A stretch of 64,000 nt of DNA from Paenibacillus ihbetae (GTDB lineage: Bacteria > Bacillota > Bacilli > Paenibacillales > Paenibacillaceae), in contig NZ_CP016809.1 of assembly GCF_002741055.1 (NCBI RefSeq), forward strand, positions 3,450,501 to 3,514,500, in the 5' to 3' direction. Positions 1 through 8,838 of this stretch are shown in pieces; the stretch's first letter is position 1; each line of letters starts with the position of its first letter. A model generated the notes under the pieces. It was not told the origin of the DNA. It did no database searches and worked only from the letters and a program-made list of their open reading frames with translations. Both the position numbers and the translations under genes were made by a program.

Positions 1-69
1 TTGAGAAGGTTTGCCACGAACACGGTGGCAGCTGTCATAAATCACTTGCTACGACGGGGATGGGATGTG

Positions 70-297
70 ATGGTTTCTATAGTGAACGAACTGAAGCATG
101 TATCTCAAGAGCTTGAATATCTTCGGAAGGAACTTGAGCGAATGGCCGGCAGTCTTGAATTCGTCCATCAAGATGTTGTCGCTCTTTCGCAGTCGCTCGA
201 TAAGCTGATTGTCCGTTACATGGAATTAAAGAACCAAGAGGAAGCGATAAAAAGAAAGTGCGCATGCGCGAAGTCCAATAAATCAAGGCATGGGTAG
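70..297 (+). CDS. Spo0E-like aspartyl-phosphate phosphatase
   Basis: Small (75 aa from ATG 70), highly charged, all-helical protein. It carries the Spo0E-family core: a first helix (ELEYLRKELERM), a turn, and a second helix with the signature SQSLDKLI. Known members dephosphorylate Spo0A~P and so delay sporulation. The reading frame is open to the window edge, but ATG 70 (or GTG 67) behind GGGGATGGG gives the usual family length of 50-90 aa. The Cys-rich tail (KRKCACAK) is not part of the family core. A terminator follows 24 bp after the stop, so this looks like a single gene or the last of an operon. Family call fairly sure; its target is inferred. Confidence 0.75.
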   Translation: MVSIVNELKHVSQELEYLRKELERMAGSLEFVHQDVVALSQSLDKLIVRYMELKNQEEAIKRKCACAKSNKSRHG

Positions 298-320
298 ATA
301 AGTCTTCCATAAAAAAATAG

Positions 321-358
321 AACCCCGGATGTCGGCTCTCGACCTTCTGGGGTTTTTT
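321..358 (+). terminator. Intrinsic terminator after the Spo0E-like gene
   Basis: AACCCC (321-326) pairs with GGGGTT (349-354) and is followed by a T run ending at 358. Confidence 0.75.
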
Positions 359-418
359 GCTTAAAAGATATGGCGCCTCCACCTTTAAGGGAAGCCATTT
401 CAATTCAGGTGCGTTGGT

Positions 419-862
419 TTAATCATTTTTCTGTACGAGCGAACAGCTGCTCCAATTATCCATTGTAATGTACCCGCGCCGGACGAGCGCAAAGATCGTA
501 TTGGTTCGGCAATACCACTCCAAGTTGGGTACGGATGACGAATCCGAGCCTGCCCCCTTCGTCAAGACACCCTCATACGTCCAGTATCCGCCTTTCTTCC
601 AGCGGACAAGTCTCCCATGCTTCTTAGCTTGTTCCAACGCTTCTTGTTGTATTTCCGATAACGTCAATTCATCCTCACCACACAAATCCTGTAATATCTG
701 TCTAGAAGACGGATGGAATATACCAATTAAAGCATAAGGAACTGAATATTTTCTGAATAACCCGAAGTGCAAACGACCAATGGACATTGTTAGACGCACT
801 GATTCATCAGCTAGTAAGAGGATCAGAATACCAGACATTATATCTGGACATTCGCGGAACAC
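419..862 (-). CDS. Hypothetical protein
   Basis: 147 aa from GTG 862. I do not recognise a family. The C-terminal half looks protein-like, with an amphipathic helix (LSEIQQEALEQAKKHGR), a basic/aromatic patch (RWKKGGYWTYEG) and a helix ending in FALVRRGYI. The start is uncertain because GTG 862, ATG 838 and ATG 784 all lack a clear ribosome site, and the promoter of the divergent marR gene (845-873) would lie inside the longest version. A later start is therefore plausible. Confidence 0.45.
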   Translation of the reverse strand: MFRECPDIMSGILILLLADESVRLTMSIGRLHFGLFRKYSVPYALIGIFHPSSRQILQDLCGEDELTLSEIQQEALEQAKKHGRLVRWKKGGYWTYEGVLTKGAGSDSSSVPNLEWYCRTNTIFALVRRGYITMDNWSSCSLVQKND

Positions 863-896
863 TACTTTATAATCAAATAGTTACCTTGAGTAACTA
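845..896 (+). promoter_or_regulatory. Promoter and palindromic MarR operator
   Basis: TGGACA (845-850), 17 bp, TATAAT (868-873) form a near-ideal sigma-A promoter. At the predicted transcription start lies a perfect inverted repeat, TAGTTAC (878-884), 5 bp, GTAACTA (890-896), with further matching bases outside it. This is the size and symmetry MarR proteins bind, so autorepression of the downstream marR-MFS operon is inferred. Confidence 0.7.
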
Positions 897-914
897 ATTG
901 GATGGAGGTTCCCC

Positions 915-1343
915 ATGAGCACCTACCGACATTTCTTTCAGCAGTACTTCAGACTGTACCGTCCGTTCGTCAATGAACTGAATCGGCGGCTCGAGGATTT
1001 CGGGCTGTACTATGCCCAGTGGTCGATTATGTATTATCTGGACGCGAACCAGTCGATGACCTTGGTCGAATTGTCCAAAGTTTTGTACGTAGAGAAGCCC
1101 ACGGTCACCAGAACGGTGAACGCGTTGATCAAACTGGGTTATGTGGAGCAGATCCCGGCTTCGGACAAGCGGGAGAAGCGAATCCGGTTATCAAGCAAGG
1201 GCATCGATGCCGTGCTGCAGATTCGTCAATTATTCGATGACTATGAGATGGAGATCATGGAAGGCGTCTCCGCCGAAGAGCAAGCCAGCGTCATCCGTGT
1301 TATGGAGACTGTCAGGGATAACATTATAAGAAAAGGTGATTAA
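915..1343 (+). CDS. MarR-family transcriptional regulator
   Basis: 142 aa with the MarR winged-helix core: recognition region VEKPTVTRTVNALIKLGYV followed by the wing motif ASDKREKRIRLSSKG, with dimerisation helices at both ends. ATG 915 has a GGAGG site 6 bp upstream. The stop overlaps the ribosome site of the MFS gene, so the two are translationally coupled. MarR-MFS pairs usually control efflux of a small molecule that also acts as inducer. The palindrome over the promoter supports autoregulation. The ligand is unknown. Confidence 0.9.
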   Translation: MSTYRHFFQQYFRLYRPFVNELNRRLEDFGLYYAQWSIMYYLDANQSMTLVELSKVLYVEKPTVTRTVNALIKLGYVEQIPASDKREKRIRLSSKGIDAVLQIRQLFDDYEMEIMEGVSAEEQASVIRVMETVRDNIIRKGD

Positions 1344-1344
1344 C

Positions 1345-2553
1345 TTGCAGCAAGAAAACTCCCGTGATCGTTTATGGAGCAAGGACTTTTTGATTGTGTT
1401 CGGCGTCAATTTCCTGCTCTTTCTTTGTTTTTATCTATTAGTTGTTATTATGCCTACCTATGCGGCCGAGGAATTCCATGCATCGACAGGAATGGCCGGC
1501 TTTGCTTCCAGCATCTTCGTGGTAGGCGCGCTGATCGGGCGCCTGATCGGAGGAAGCATTATCGAGAGAGTCGGACGAAGACCGCTGCTGTTGACCGGGC
1601 TGGTCTCGTTCAGCGTTTTAATCGGACTGTATTTCATTATTAACAGCTTAGCGGTGCTGCTCATCGTTCGTTTCCTCCACGGCCTGGCCTTCGCGCTGGC
1701 CTCCACGGCTACCGGTACGATTGCCGCTAGCTTGATTCCCAACTCAAGAAGGGGTGAAGGGACCGGCTATTACGGTGTCAGCATCATCATTGCATCGGCA
1801 ATCGGCCCTTTCATTGGACTTATGATTCTCGAGCATGCCTCTATGACAGGCAATTTCGTCCTATGTGCGATCCTGGGCGTGCTCTCATTGATATCCTCGT
1901 TATGCATGCGCATTCCGAAGCTGGTGCTGACCGCCGAGCAGCAGCGGGAGATGAAGGGCTTGCGGCTCTCCAACTTCATTGAGCTCAAGGCGCTTCCGAT
2001 TTCGATCATAAGCTTTGTGATGGGCTTCGGATATTCCAGCATTTTGTCGTATCTGAAGATCTTTGCGGGGGAAATCGGGCTGGTGGAAGCGGCAACCTAC
2101 TTCTTCATCGTGTATGCGATCGTGGTCATTCTGTCCCGGCCGTTTACCGGACGCTGGTTTGATCACCGGGGAGCGAACATCGTGATGTATCCGGCTATCG
2201 TGTCCTTTGCAATCGGCATCCTGCTGCTTGGCTTGGCGCATCACGGAATAACTCTGCTGCTGTCCGCGGTATTCGTAGGCCTCGGATACGGCACGACACA
2301 GTCCAGCTCTCAGGCGCTCGCCATTAAACGCTCCCCGGCGCACCGGATCGGGCTTGCAACATCGACCTTTTACATCTTTGTGGACGTCGGTATCGGGTTC
2401 GGCCCGCTCCTTCTTGGCTTCCTTACGCCGCTTGCAGGCTTCCGGGGCATGTACATGACCATTGCGGTCCTGCTGGCGCTGTCGGTTATTCTGTATTACT
2501 TCCTTGTCGGGAAACAAGAAAGCCGGGAGAAGGAAGCCCGAACGGCTGCCTGA
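1345..2553 (+). CDS. MFS transporter, drug-efflux type
   Basis: 402 aa integral membrane protein with about 12 predicted helices. The MFS motif A is present after TM2 (GGSIIERVGRRPLL), and an arginine-rich TM4 segment (LIVRFLHGLAFALASTATG) matches the major facilitator family. TTG 1345 is preferred because AAAGGTGA lies 5 bp before it; a GTG at 1336 has no ribosome site. The gene is coupled to the MarR regulator, which suggests inducible export of a toxic compound. Substrate cannot be read from sequence. Confidence 0.87.
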   Translation: MQQENSRDRLWSKDFLIVFGVNFLLFLCFYLLVVIMPTYAAEEFHASTGMAGFASSIFVVGALIGRLIGGSIIERVGRRPLLLTGLVSFSVLIGLYFIINSLAVLLIVRFLHGLAFALASTATGTIAASLIPNSRRGEGTGYYGVSIIIASAIGPFIGLMILEHASMTGNFVLCAILGVLSLISSLCMRIPKLVLTAEQQREMKGLRLSNFIELKALPISIISFVMGFGYSSILSYLKIFAGEIGLVEAATYFFIVYAIVVILSRPFTGRWFDHRGANIVMYPAIVSFAIGILLLGLAHHGITLLLSAVFVGLGYGTTQSSSQALAIKRSPAHRIGLATSTFYIFVDVGIGFGPLLLGFLTPLAGFRGMYMTIAVLLALSVILYYFLVGKQESREKEARTAA

Positions 2554-2674
2554 CCAGATTCGTAAGAAAAGCTTAAGAGACGGCCGTAGGCCTTGGAAGG
2601 AGCGGCAGACAGCTCCAACCGCCCCCCGGCGCCCGCCATTAGACGCTCTCCGGTGCGCCGGAGCCGTCTTTAGC

Positions 2675-2720
2675 AGCCTGTAGATGAAGCACCGCAAGGT
2701 GCGGAGTCCGCAGGCTTTTT
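2675..2720 (+). terminator. Intrinsic terminator after the MFS gene
   Basis: AGCCTG (2675-2680) and CAGGCT (2711-2716) enclose an inner hairpin and are followed by T5. The rest of 2554-2935 shows no gene; its end must hold the dinB promoter, which I could not place securely. Confidence 0.7.
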
Positions 2721-2935
2721 CAGTTGAATCCCAATTCCTGCCCGGGAACACATAAGAAAAACACGAACGGTCGTATCACCGATGCAGATTCGGTTTTCAA
2801 GTGCCTTTAATCGTCTGCCTTCAGGAAAAAACATTTATAGTCGTTTCATCCGATCTCCGTACATATGACCTGTTATACAATGAATAAGGATCGCCGATGC
2901 GTCCATTTATTTTTTCGTGGAGGAGTGAGGCATCT

Positions 2936-3427
2936 ATGGCGCATGCAAGTAACGTGTTAATGAATCAGCTGCTGGCCGGTGCGAATGATCCGAGCTGGCA
3001 TATTCCGTTCCAGCAGTCCACCCGGCACCTGACGGAGGACGAGGCGTTCTGGACGCCGGCGAACGGCAGCCACAGCATCGCTGAGATCGTTCAGCATCTG
3101 CTTTACTGGAATGAAACGTGGCAGACCCGGTACAGGGAAGGCCGTATGGATGCGGTGCCAGCGATTGAAGACAATGATCACAGCTTTCTCCTTCCGGATC
3201 ATGTGACGTTTGCCGAGCTAAGGGAACGTCTGGTGGAGGTTTTATTGGGGTGGCAGCCGCTGCTGTCCGAGTCTATGGATACCCTGGAGAAGGATGTCAT
3301 CGGCTTCCCGGAGCCGGCCAAGTGGTGGGAGATCATCAGCAACGCAGCTACGCACAATGCTTATCATATCGGTCAGATTGTATATGTTCGCAAGCTGCAG
3401 AAGAGCTGCAGGATGCTGGATTGGTAA
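2936..3427 (+). CDS. DinB/YfiT-like metal-dependent enzyme
   Basis: 163 aa four-helix-bundle protein of the DinB superfamily. The three metal-binding histidines typical of the fold are visible: His54 (IVQHLLYW) and His140/His144 (THNAYHIGQ). Family members include bacillithiol S-transferases and other thiol-dependent enzymes, so a stress or detoxification role is likely but not shown. ATG 2936 follows GGAGGAGTGAGG, whereas the longer frame from 2897 has no ribosome site. It appears monocistronic. Confidence 0.8.
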   Translation: MAHASNVLMNQLLAGANDPSWHIPFQQSTRHLTEDEAFWTPANGSHSIAEIVQHLLYWNETWQTRYREGRMDAVPAIEDNDHSFLLPDHVTFAELRERLVEVLLGWQPLLSESMDTLEKDVIGFPEPAKWWEIISNAATHNAYHIGQIVYVRKLQKSCRMLDW

Positions 3428-3476
3428 TGTTAGTGGAGGGTGTTCTCAGCACTGCACATGCGGATTGTACTTCCGA

Positions 3477-3540
3477 TCCCTCTTATCCCCGGATTTCCTC
3501 TAATCCCATTTCGATTGTTGAAATCCGGGGATAAAGGGGA
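3477..3540. repeat. Long perfect inverted repeat
   Basis: TTATCCCCGGATTTC (3483-3497) is the exact reverse complement of 3520-3534, 15 bp with a 22-nt loop, and pairing continues outward after one mismatch. No T run follows in either direction, so it is not a standard terminator. It could be a copy of a dispersed intergenic element. Confidence 0.6.
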
Positions 3541-3593
3541 ACGCTCCGCTTCTAATTATTCTTAACTTGAAAACATGCACATTCAAGCGAAAA

Positions 3594-3633
3594 GAAAGCC
3601 AGCTTCGGATTCAACCGAAACTGGCTTTCTATT
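3594..3633. terminator. Bidirectional terminator
   Basis: GAAAGCCAG (3594-3602) pairs with CTGGCTTTC (3621-3629), with an inner TTCGG/CCGAA pairing. T-rich sequence follows on both strands, fitting a shared terminator between the converging dinB-like gene and the Bce-type operon. Confidence 0.7.
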
Positions 3634-3721
3634 TTGTTCTACAAACTTTCTTCACTATACCCACTCATGTAAGCCCAATCGCTCGAAGAACCCTCAAACC
3701 TGCTTACATGCTATTCCCTTC

Positions 3722-5665
3722 TTAAAGCGCCTCTTTAATGACCCGCTTGTAGAACATCACGGACAGCAGGCCGAAGATGGAATACAGCGCCGTGTATAGC
3801 AGCATTACGATGATCATAGGTGCCCACAGCTCGGTTCCGAAGAAGAACCAGCCGGATTTGACCGCAAAGTAGCTGTGCGACAATCCCACAATCAGCGGAA
3901 TGCCGAAGTTAAAGAGCTGCTTGAACTGAATGCCCCGGAGCAGATTGCCTTGGGTATACCCGAGCTTACGCAGGATCGTGTACGTCGGCTTCTCTTCCTC
4001 GCCCTCATCCATCTGTTTAAAGTACAGGATACAACCTGAAGTAATAAGGAAGGTCAGGCCAAGGAATCCGACGATGAACATGATGAGTCCCATTTGGCTC
4101 TTCTGATTCGCAATCATCTCGATTTGGGACTGATTTCCGAAGCGTTCCCCTATACCCAGATCCATGAACACTTGGTTCGCCTGATTGATGGCCGTTGGAT
4201 CAACGATATCGATGCCATGGTAGACAGTCGTTTCCTTCTGGATCTTGGGATCCAAATCTTGTTTTAGCCGATCGAATGCCGTTTGATCGACAATGGCGGT
4301 TGGCAGGCCATTGTTGGCAAAATAATACGAGACATAAGAGTCCTTTCTCGTTCCGATCAACTGCAGCGGAATGCTCTCCTTGCTGCCGCGAAGCTGAATG
4401 TGCCCCGTGTCTTGAAGGGACATGAATTGCTGGATCGAATCGCTGAACCCCGTAAACAGTGCTTCTTCCGGGGATACGTCAACGTCTTGAATGCCTTCAT
4501 CACTAACGACCGCGATGATCATAGAGCCGTCTTGTCCTGTTTCTTCAAAGCTGGACCCGATAATCTTGGAGACATCCGCGTCCACCTGAATCACATCCCG
4601 ATCGGTCTGCTTGAATTCGATGTCGGCCTCCGCGAGCGCATGCGTGAAAGCTGCAAGATCGTCCTGTACCGAGATGGCAAAATGATTCGGGACACCTTGC
4701 TTCGATGACTTCTCCGCCGAATAATACGAGATGTAGCTCAGCGACAGCAGCCCGATGGCGAGCGCCGAGACCGTCGTAATAATGGTGAGCAGCAGGGCGT
4801 TCGACTTCATCCGGAACATGATCGAGGAGAGCGAGAGCACCTCGTTCACCGACAGATATCCGCCTTTGCTCTTGCGGATCAGGTTGAAAATAAAGCTGAC
4901 CGAGCCCTTATAGAACAGGTAGGTTCCGATAATGACCGACCCTAGAATGAAGACCATCGCCATAAACAATTCATTCATGTTTGTGAAATCGCCGCTGAAC
5001 AGCTTGGTGGATACATAATATCCGACCAGGATGAGTCCGATGCCGAGGAGCCCGAGGATCACCTCGACAAGCGACATTTTCCGGACGCGGTTCTCGGTGG
5101 TCGATACAACCCGGAAGAGCGACAGGATGCTCTGCCCCTTAATGAACGTGAAATTCATGATCATGATCAGAACGTAAATGGCAGCAAATACGATGACCGT
5201 CTGGATTAAGGCTTGGCTGGAGAATCTAAGAGTGGCCTCGCTTTCGACGCCGGTAACCTTGAACAGAATCATCAGGATCAGCCGGGAAGCGGCGAAGCCG
5301 GCAAGGACGCCAATCACCATTGAGCCGAAATACAGAATCAGATTTTCCGCGCTCAAGATCCGGAAGATTTTCCCCTTGGTCAGCCCGATCAGCTGGAACA
5401 GCCCGATCTCCTTGCTTCGCCGTTTGATGAATATCGTATTGGCGTAGAGCAGGAAGATGGCGACAATTGCTACCAGCAGCACCGAGGCGGCCCCGAGTCC
5501 GGCAGCCCCTTTCATCGAGCCCTTCACTTCATCCATGGACGGATCGTACTGCAGCGTAACGAAGGAGAAGTACAAGCCGACGCTGAAGATCAGCGCGAAG
5601 ACATACAGATAATAATTTTTAATGTTTTTCTTCAAATTGCGGTAGATCAGATAATTAATGTTCAT
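3722..5665 (-). CDS. Bce-type ABC transporter permease (module 1)
   Basis: 647 aa membrane protein with the BceB layout: about ten helices, an FtsX-type segment near residues 50-160, and a large extracellular domain of roughly 230 residues (about 312-545) between helices 7 and 8. In known systems this permease senses or removes peptide antibiotics bound to lipid II-cycle intermediates and signals to the partner kinase. ATG 5665 starts within the last codons of the ATPase gene (11-bp overlap), showing coupling. The upstream regulator, kinase and ATPase complete the module. The specific antibiotic is not deducible. Confidence 0.9.
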   Translation of the reverse strand: MNINYLIYRNLKKNIKNYYLYVFALIFSVGLYFSFVTLQYDPSMDEVKGSMKGAAGLGAASVLLVAIVAIFLLYANTIFIKRRSKEIGLFQLIGLTKGKIFRILSAENLILYFGSMVIGVLAGFAASRLILMILFKVTGVESEATLRFSSQALIQTVIVFAAIYVLIMIMNFTFIKGQSILSLFRVVSTTENRVRKMSLVEVILGLLGIGLILVGYYVSTKLFSGDFTNMNELFMAMVFILGSVIIGTYLFYKGSVSFIFNLIRKSKGGYLSVNEVLSLSSIMFRMKSNALLLTIITTVSALAIGLLSLSYISYYSAEKSSKQGVPNHFAISVQDDLAAFTHALAEADIEFKQTDRDVIQVDADVSKIIGSSFEETGQDGSMIIAVVSDEGIQDVDVSPEEALFTGFSDSIQQFMSLQDTGHIQLRGSKESIPLQLIGTRKDSYVSYYFANNGLPTAIVDQTAFDRLKQDLDPKIQKETTVYHGIDIVDPTAINQANQVFMDLGIGERFGNQSQIEMIANQKSQMGLIMFIVGFLGLTFLITSGCILYFKQMDEGEEEKPTYTILRKLGYTQGNLLRGIQFKQLFNFGIPLIVGLSHSYFAVKSGWFFFGTELWAPMIIVMLLYTALYSIFGLLSVMFYKRVIKEAL

Positions 5666-6416
5666 GCTGCACACCGCCCAGCACGCCTTGAGTTTTGATA
5701 ATATCGTTGAAGAATGCTTGTCTCGACTGCTCACCCTTGTTCAGCTGCGTATAGATTTGCCCGTCTTTGATAAAGACGACACGGCTGCAGTAGCTGGCTG
5801 CGCCTGGATCATGGGTAACCATGATGATCGTCGAGTGGATCTTCTGATTCAAATCGCTCAGCTTGTTGAGCAGGTCCGAGGCCGATTTCGAATCCAGCGC
5901 CCCGGTCGGCTCATCGGCGAATATAATGCTCGGATCATGGATGAACGCCCGCGCCGCCGAGGTCCGCTGCTTCTGGCCGCCGGAAATCTGGTTCGGATAT
6001 TTATCCTTGAGGTCATAGATCCCAAGCTCCGTCGCGATGCGCTGGAATTTCTGATCGGCATCCTTCTTGGAGACTTTCTTGATGGACAGCGGGAGCAGGA
6101 CATTTTCCTTGACGGTCAGGGTGTCGAGCAGATTGTAATCCTGAAAAATAAAGCCCAAGTGATGCTTCCGGAACTCCGCAAGCTCCTTCTCCTTCATGCC
6201 CGTGAATTCCTTGCCCTCGATTTTGATGCTGCCGAGGCTGACCTTATCGATAGAGGACAGTACGTTGAGCAGCGTTGTTTTCCCGGAACCGGAGGCGCCC
6301 ATGATGCTGACGAATTCCCCTTTGTCGACGCTGATGTCGATGCCCTTCAGCACTTCCTGCTTATTGAATTTGTTGCCGTAGCTTTTATGGATTTGATGTG
6401 CTTCTAGAATGGCCAC
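5655..6416 (-). CDS. Bce-type ABC transporter ATPase (module 1)
   Basis: 253 aa nucleotide-binding subunit. Walker A is GASGSGKTT (about 40-48), the signature is ISGGQKQR, and Walker B is IIFADEP followed by the D-loop. It should pair with the permease immediately downstream. The gene lies 227 bp after the kinase gene, and that gap holds a BceR-type palindrome and a promoter with a weak -35. This fits separate induction of the transporter genes by the regulator, as in bceAB of Bacillus. Confidence 0.92.
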   Translation of the reverse strand: MAILEAHQIHKSYGNKFNKQEVLKGIDISVDKGEFVSIMGASGSGKTTLLNVLSSIDKVSLGSIKIEGKEFTGMKEKELAEFRKHHLGFIFQDYNLLDTLTVKENVLLPLSIKKVSKKDADQKFQRIATELGIYDLKDKYPNQISGGQKQRTSAARAFIHDPSIIFADEPTGALDSKSASDLLNKLSDLNQKIHSTIIMVTHDPGAASYCSRVVFIKDGQIYTQLNKGEQSRQAFFNDIIKTQGVLGGVQHEH

Positions 6417-6573
6417 GTTTCGTTCACTCCTTTGTCGTATGGATACCGGGGGCTGTTCGAGCTGAACGTATCTTCTGAAGCTGCCGCCGGGTCTCCCGTG
6501 GAAAATAACCTGACCGATGCACCCTGAGCATTGTTCGCTCTGATCGGCCGCCGGTTATTTTCTTGTTGTCCTT

Positions 6574-6651
6574 ATCATAAAGGAGGGGCGGAGGCTTTTC
6601 CTTCGATTCGGCGAACAAAGCACAAAAGCATGTGACATTGTTGTCACATGC
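6574..6651 (-). promoter_or_regulatory. BceR-type operator and activated promoter
   Basis: GCATGTGACA (6628-6637), TTGT, TGTCACATGC (6642-6651) is a perfect 10-bp inverted repeat. It matches the TGTGAC-N(5-6)-GTCACA plan I recall for BceR operators. Downstream on the minus strand lies a TATGAT -10 (6574-6579) with no good -35, as expected for an activator-dependent promoter. The operator overlaps the kinase stop codon. Confidence 0.7.
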
Positions 6652-7648
6652 CGGTAATATGGACGATTTCATTCTTTTTCGGAAAGGTAAGGGTGAAGAT
6701 CGTCCCTTCACCGGGCGTGGATACGACATGGATGCGGATGAAGAGAGCATCCGCCACCTTTTGCGTCAAATACAGGCCCATGCCCGTTGCGGCGCTGTCA
6801 AGGTGCTTGGTCGTGGATGTGAAGCCCTTGTCGAATATGCGAGGCAAATCCTTCGGGTCGATGCCGCGGCCAAAATCCTGAATGGTCAGCTGTGCATGAC
6901 CGTCAACCGCGGCGCTTTCAATGATAATGTCCGAAGCCTCGCTGTATTTGACGGCATTGGTCAGCAGCTGCCGGATCATGAAGCCGAGCCACTTGGCGTC
7001 GGTCAGCACTTCCGTAACCTCCAGAGAGACATCAAAGCCGATGCCCTTTTGGAGGCACCAGGATTTGAGCGCCCGAATTTCATTGTGGATGATCGGCTCC
7101 AGAAGCGCGGTCTCGATAAACAGATCGTTCTCGATGAACGGGATGCGCTTCTGATGCAGCTGTTGATCCAGCAGCAGGTGGATGCGGAGCCATTCATACA
7201 TGAGCCTGGACTTTAGGGATTCATCCTCCATGCGTTCAATGATTAATTGCATCGTGGTCAGCGGAGTCTTCACCTCGTGAATCCAGGACATGATTTCGTC
7301 CTTCTCCTGCTCCATCTCCATGCGGCGCATGGAGGATTCACGCTTGAAGCGTTCAGTCTGCAGCGCGAGCATCTCCATGGCGAGTGTTTCAAACGGAAGC
7401 TCCGGCTGATCGATCGCGGCCAAATCATAGGTATCGTCCCATGCCTTCAAGCTCTTGTAGAACCTCGTCTCCCGGTTGTAACGCACGGCCAGAAAGACGA
7501 TGAACACCAGCGTGGACAGAAAGGCGATGTAAGAGATCGGCTGGAAGGGAATGGCGTTGTCGATCGCGGCAACGAACAGGAGCAGCACCTGCAGGCACAC
7601 AAACAGCAGAATCCAGCTGAGGCGTTCTCTCAAATAGGCACGGATCAT
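6644..7648 (-). CDS. Bce-type intramembrane-sensing histidine kinase (module 1)
   Basis: 334 aa. Two helices (about 11-29 and 38-56) are separated by a loop of only about eight residues, so there is no external sensor domain. The phosphoacceptor is His124 in HEVKTPL, followed by HATPase motifs (N box NAVKYS, G boxes DFGRGI and GMGLYL). Such kinases take their signal from the ABC transporter rather than binding drug themselves. The gene overlaps the regulator gene by 4 bp. Confidence 0.92.
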   Translation of the reverse strand: MIRAYLRERLSWILLFVCLQVLLLFVAAIDNAIPFQPISYIAFLSTLVFIVFLAVRYNRETRFYKSLKAWDDTYDLAAIDQPELPFETLAMEMLALQTERFKRESSMRRMEMEQEKDEIMSWIHEVKTPLTTMQLIIERMEDESLKSRLMYEWLRIHLLLDQQLHQKRIPFIENDLFIETALLEPIIHNEIRALKSWCLQKGIGFDVSLEVTEVLTDAKWLGFMIRQLLTNAVKYSEASDIIIESAAVDGHAQLTIQDFGRGIDPKDLPRIFDKGFTSTTKHLDSAATGMGLYLTQKVADALFIRIHVVSTPGEGTIFTLTFPKKNEIVHITGM

Positions 7649-8346
7649 GAATGGACCTCTTCCGTTGCCATATAGCCCTGCCCAACCTTGGTTTCAATAT
7701 AGGCGTCAAGCCCAAGCGGCTCCAGCTTTTTGCGCAGCCGGTTCACGTTCACCGTCAAGGTGTTGTCGCTGACGAAATGCTCGTTGTCCCATAGGCTCTT
7801 GATCAGATCTTCCCGGCTGATGATCTGATTTTTGCGCTCAATCAGCATTTTCAAGATGAACATCTCGTTCTTCGTTAATTCCACGGACCCTGAAGGGCTC
7901 GTAACCATATTCTTCACATATTCAACCGTAGCTCCGCGCCAGGTTCTCAGCTCCGTGCGCTCGGTGTTGTAGTTGTACACCCGGCGGAGCGTAGCTTGAA
8001 TTTTGGCGATAAGCACCTCGAAGTGGAACGGCTTCTGGATGAAGTCATCGGCCCCAAGCTGCATGGACATGACCATATCGGTCGGATGGTCGCGCGAGGA
8101 CAGAAAAATAATCGGCACGATCGAATGGGAACGAATCATGCGGCACCAGTGAAAGCCGTCATATTTCGGAAGCTGAATATCGATGATCACCAGATCCGGC
8201 TGCACGGCCGTAAATTCCTGAAGCACGCTCCCGAAATCATGGATTCCGTATACGTCGTACGACCACTGGGTCAGACGTTCCTTGACTTCATGGAACAGGG
8301 TCGCATCGTCTTCGATCAGCATAATTTTGAACAAAGGAGTCACCAC
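7645..8346 (-). CDS. OmpR-family response regulator (module 1)
   Basis: 233 aa: receiver domain with acidic pair EDD (12-14), phosphoacceptor Asp56 (VIIDIQLP) and Lys in the FIQKPF motif, then an OmpR/PhoB winged helix (SDNTLTVNVNRLRKKLE). It pairs with the adjacent kinase and probably binds the palindrome at 6628-6651. The annotated GTG 8346 has no strong ribosome site; TTG 8334, 6-7 nt after GGTGA, is an equally likely start and removes four residues. Confidence 0.9.
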   Translation of the reverse strand: MVTPLFKIMLIEDDATLFHEVKERLTQWSYDVYGIHDFGSVLQEFTAVQPDLVIIDIQLPKYDGFHWCRMIRSHSIVPIIFLSSRDHPTDMVMSMQLGADDFIQKPFHFEVLIAKIQATLRRVYNYNTERTELRTWRGATVEYVKNMVTSPSGSVELTKNEMFILKMLIERKNQIISREDLIKSLWDNEHFVSDNTLTVNVNRLRKKLEPLGLDAYIETKVGQGYMATEEVHS

Positions 8347-8375
8347 ACTTTATGTATTCGGCTTGTTTCTTACAG

Positions 8376-8403
8376 TGTATATCAAAAAGGCATATCGTGC
8401 TAA
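8376..8403 (-). promoter_or_regulatory. Promoter of regulator-kinase operon (module 1)
   Basis: On the minus strand TTAGCA (8398-8403), 16 bp, TATACA (8376-8381) stand about 30 bp before the regulator gene. Plausible constitutive sigma-A promoter. Confidence 0.45.
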
Positions 8404-8508
8404 GTGCTATTGACGAAGGTCATCAATGAAGAGCAGATCGGCCTTGGCTGAACGCCTCCCAACCACCGGTATGACTTCCCGTGTGTGAGGATTAAGTTGA
8501 TTTTAGGC

Positions 8509-8552
8509 TTGCGGAATTAGATGCTGCCTAATAAAATTAGGTAATACCTAAT
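8509..8552 (+). promoter_or_regulatory. Promoter with clustered ATTAGG/CCTAAT half-sites
   Basis: TTGCGG (8509-8514), 17 bp, TAAAAT (8532-8537). Overlapping the -10 are CCTAAT (8527-8532), ATTAGG (8536-8541) and CCTAAT (8547-8552), which form two overlapping palindromes. Binding by the XRE protein encoded just downstream (autoregulation) is inferred. Confidence 0.55.
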
Positions 8553-8588
8553 ATATTCTAAAAAATGTTGGATTGGGAGGTGGAGCAT

Positions 8589-8834
8589 TTGCTTGAATGG
8601 ATGCTGCGAAGCGTGATGGCACAGCGCGGAATCTGGTCGGGCGCAGCCTTGGCGAGACTGTTGAAAGAGAAGGCGGACTACCGTCTTTCAGCGGCCTCCA
8701 TCAGTGCCCTGCTGTCGGGCCGGCCCAAGCAGATGAAGGTGGAGACATTGGATGCCCTGTGTACGGCACTGGAATGTACGCCGAGCGATCTATGGGTCCA
8801 TACACCGACACCTTCAAAGATAAAGGAGGCGTAA
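8589..8834 (+). CDS. Small XRE-family HTH regulator
   Basis: 81 aa from TTG 8589, which follows GGGAGGTGG at a good distance; ATG 8565 has no ribosome site. The helix-turn-helix is readable as AALARLLKEKADYRLSAASI followed by SALLSGRPKQ, and the tail TLDALCTALECTPSDLW is the conserved end of Cro/C1-type domains of the YozG kind. It is followed by peptide deformylase with 4 bp between genes. The palindromic half-sites over its promoter suggest self-control. Function beyond DNA binding unknown. Confidence 0.75.
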   Translation: MLEWMLRSVMAQRGIWSGAALARLLKEKADYRLSAASISALLSGRPKQMKVETLDALCTALECTPSDLWVHTPTPSKIKEA

Positions 8835-8838
8835 CACC

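Noticed and set aside
5658..6407. 249-aa open frame on the plus strand
   Set aside because: Mirror frame of the Bce-type ATPase; no recognisable domain.
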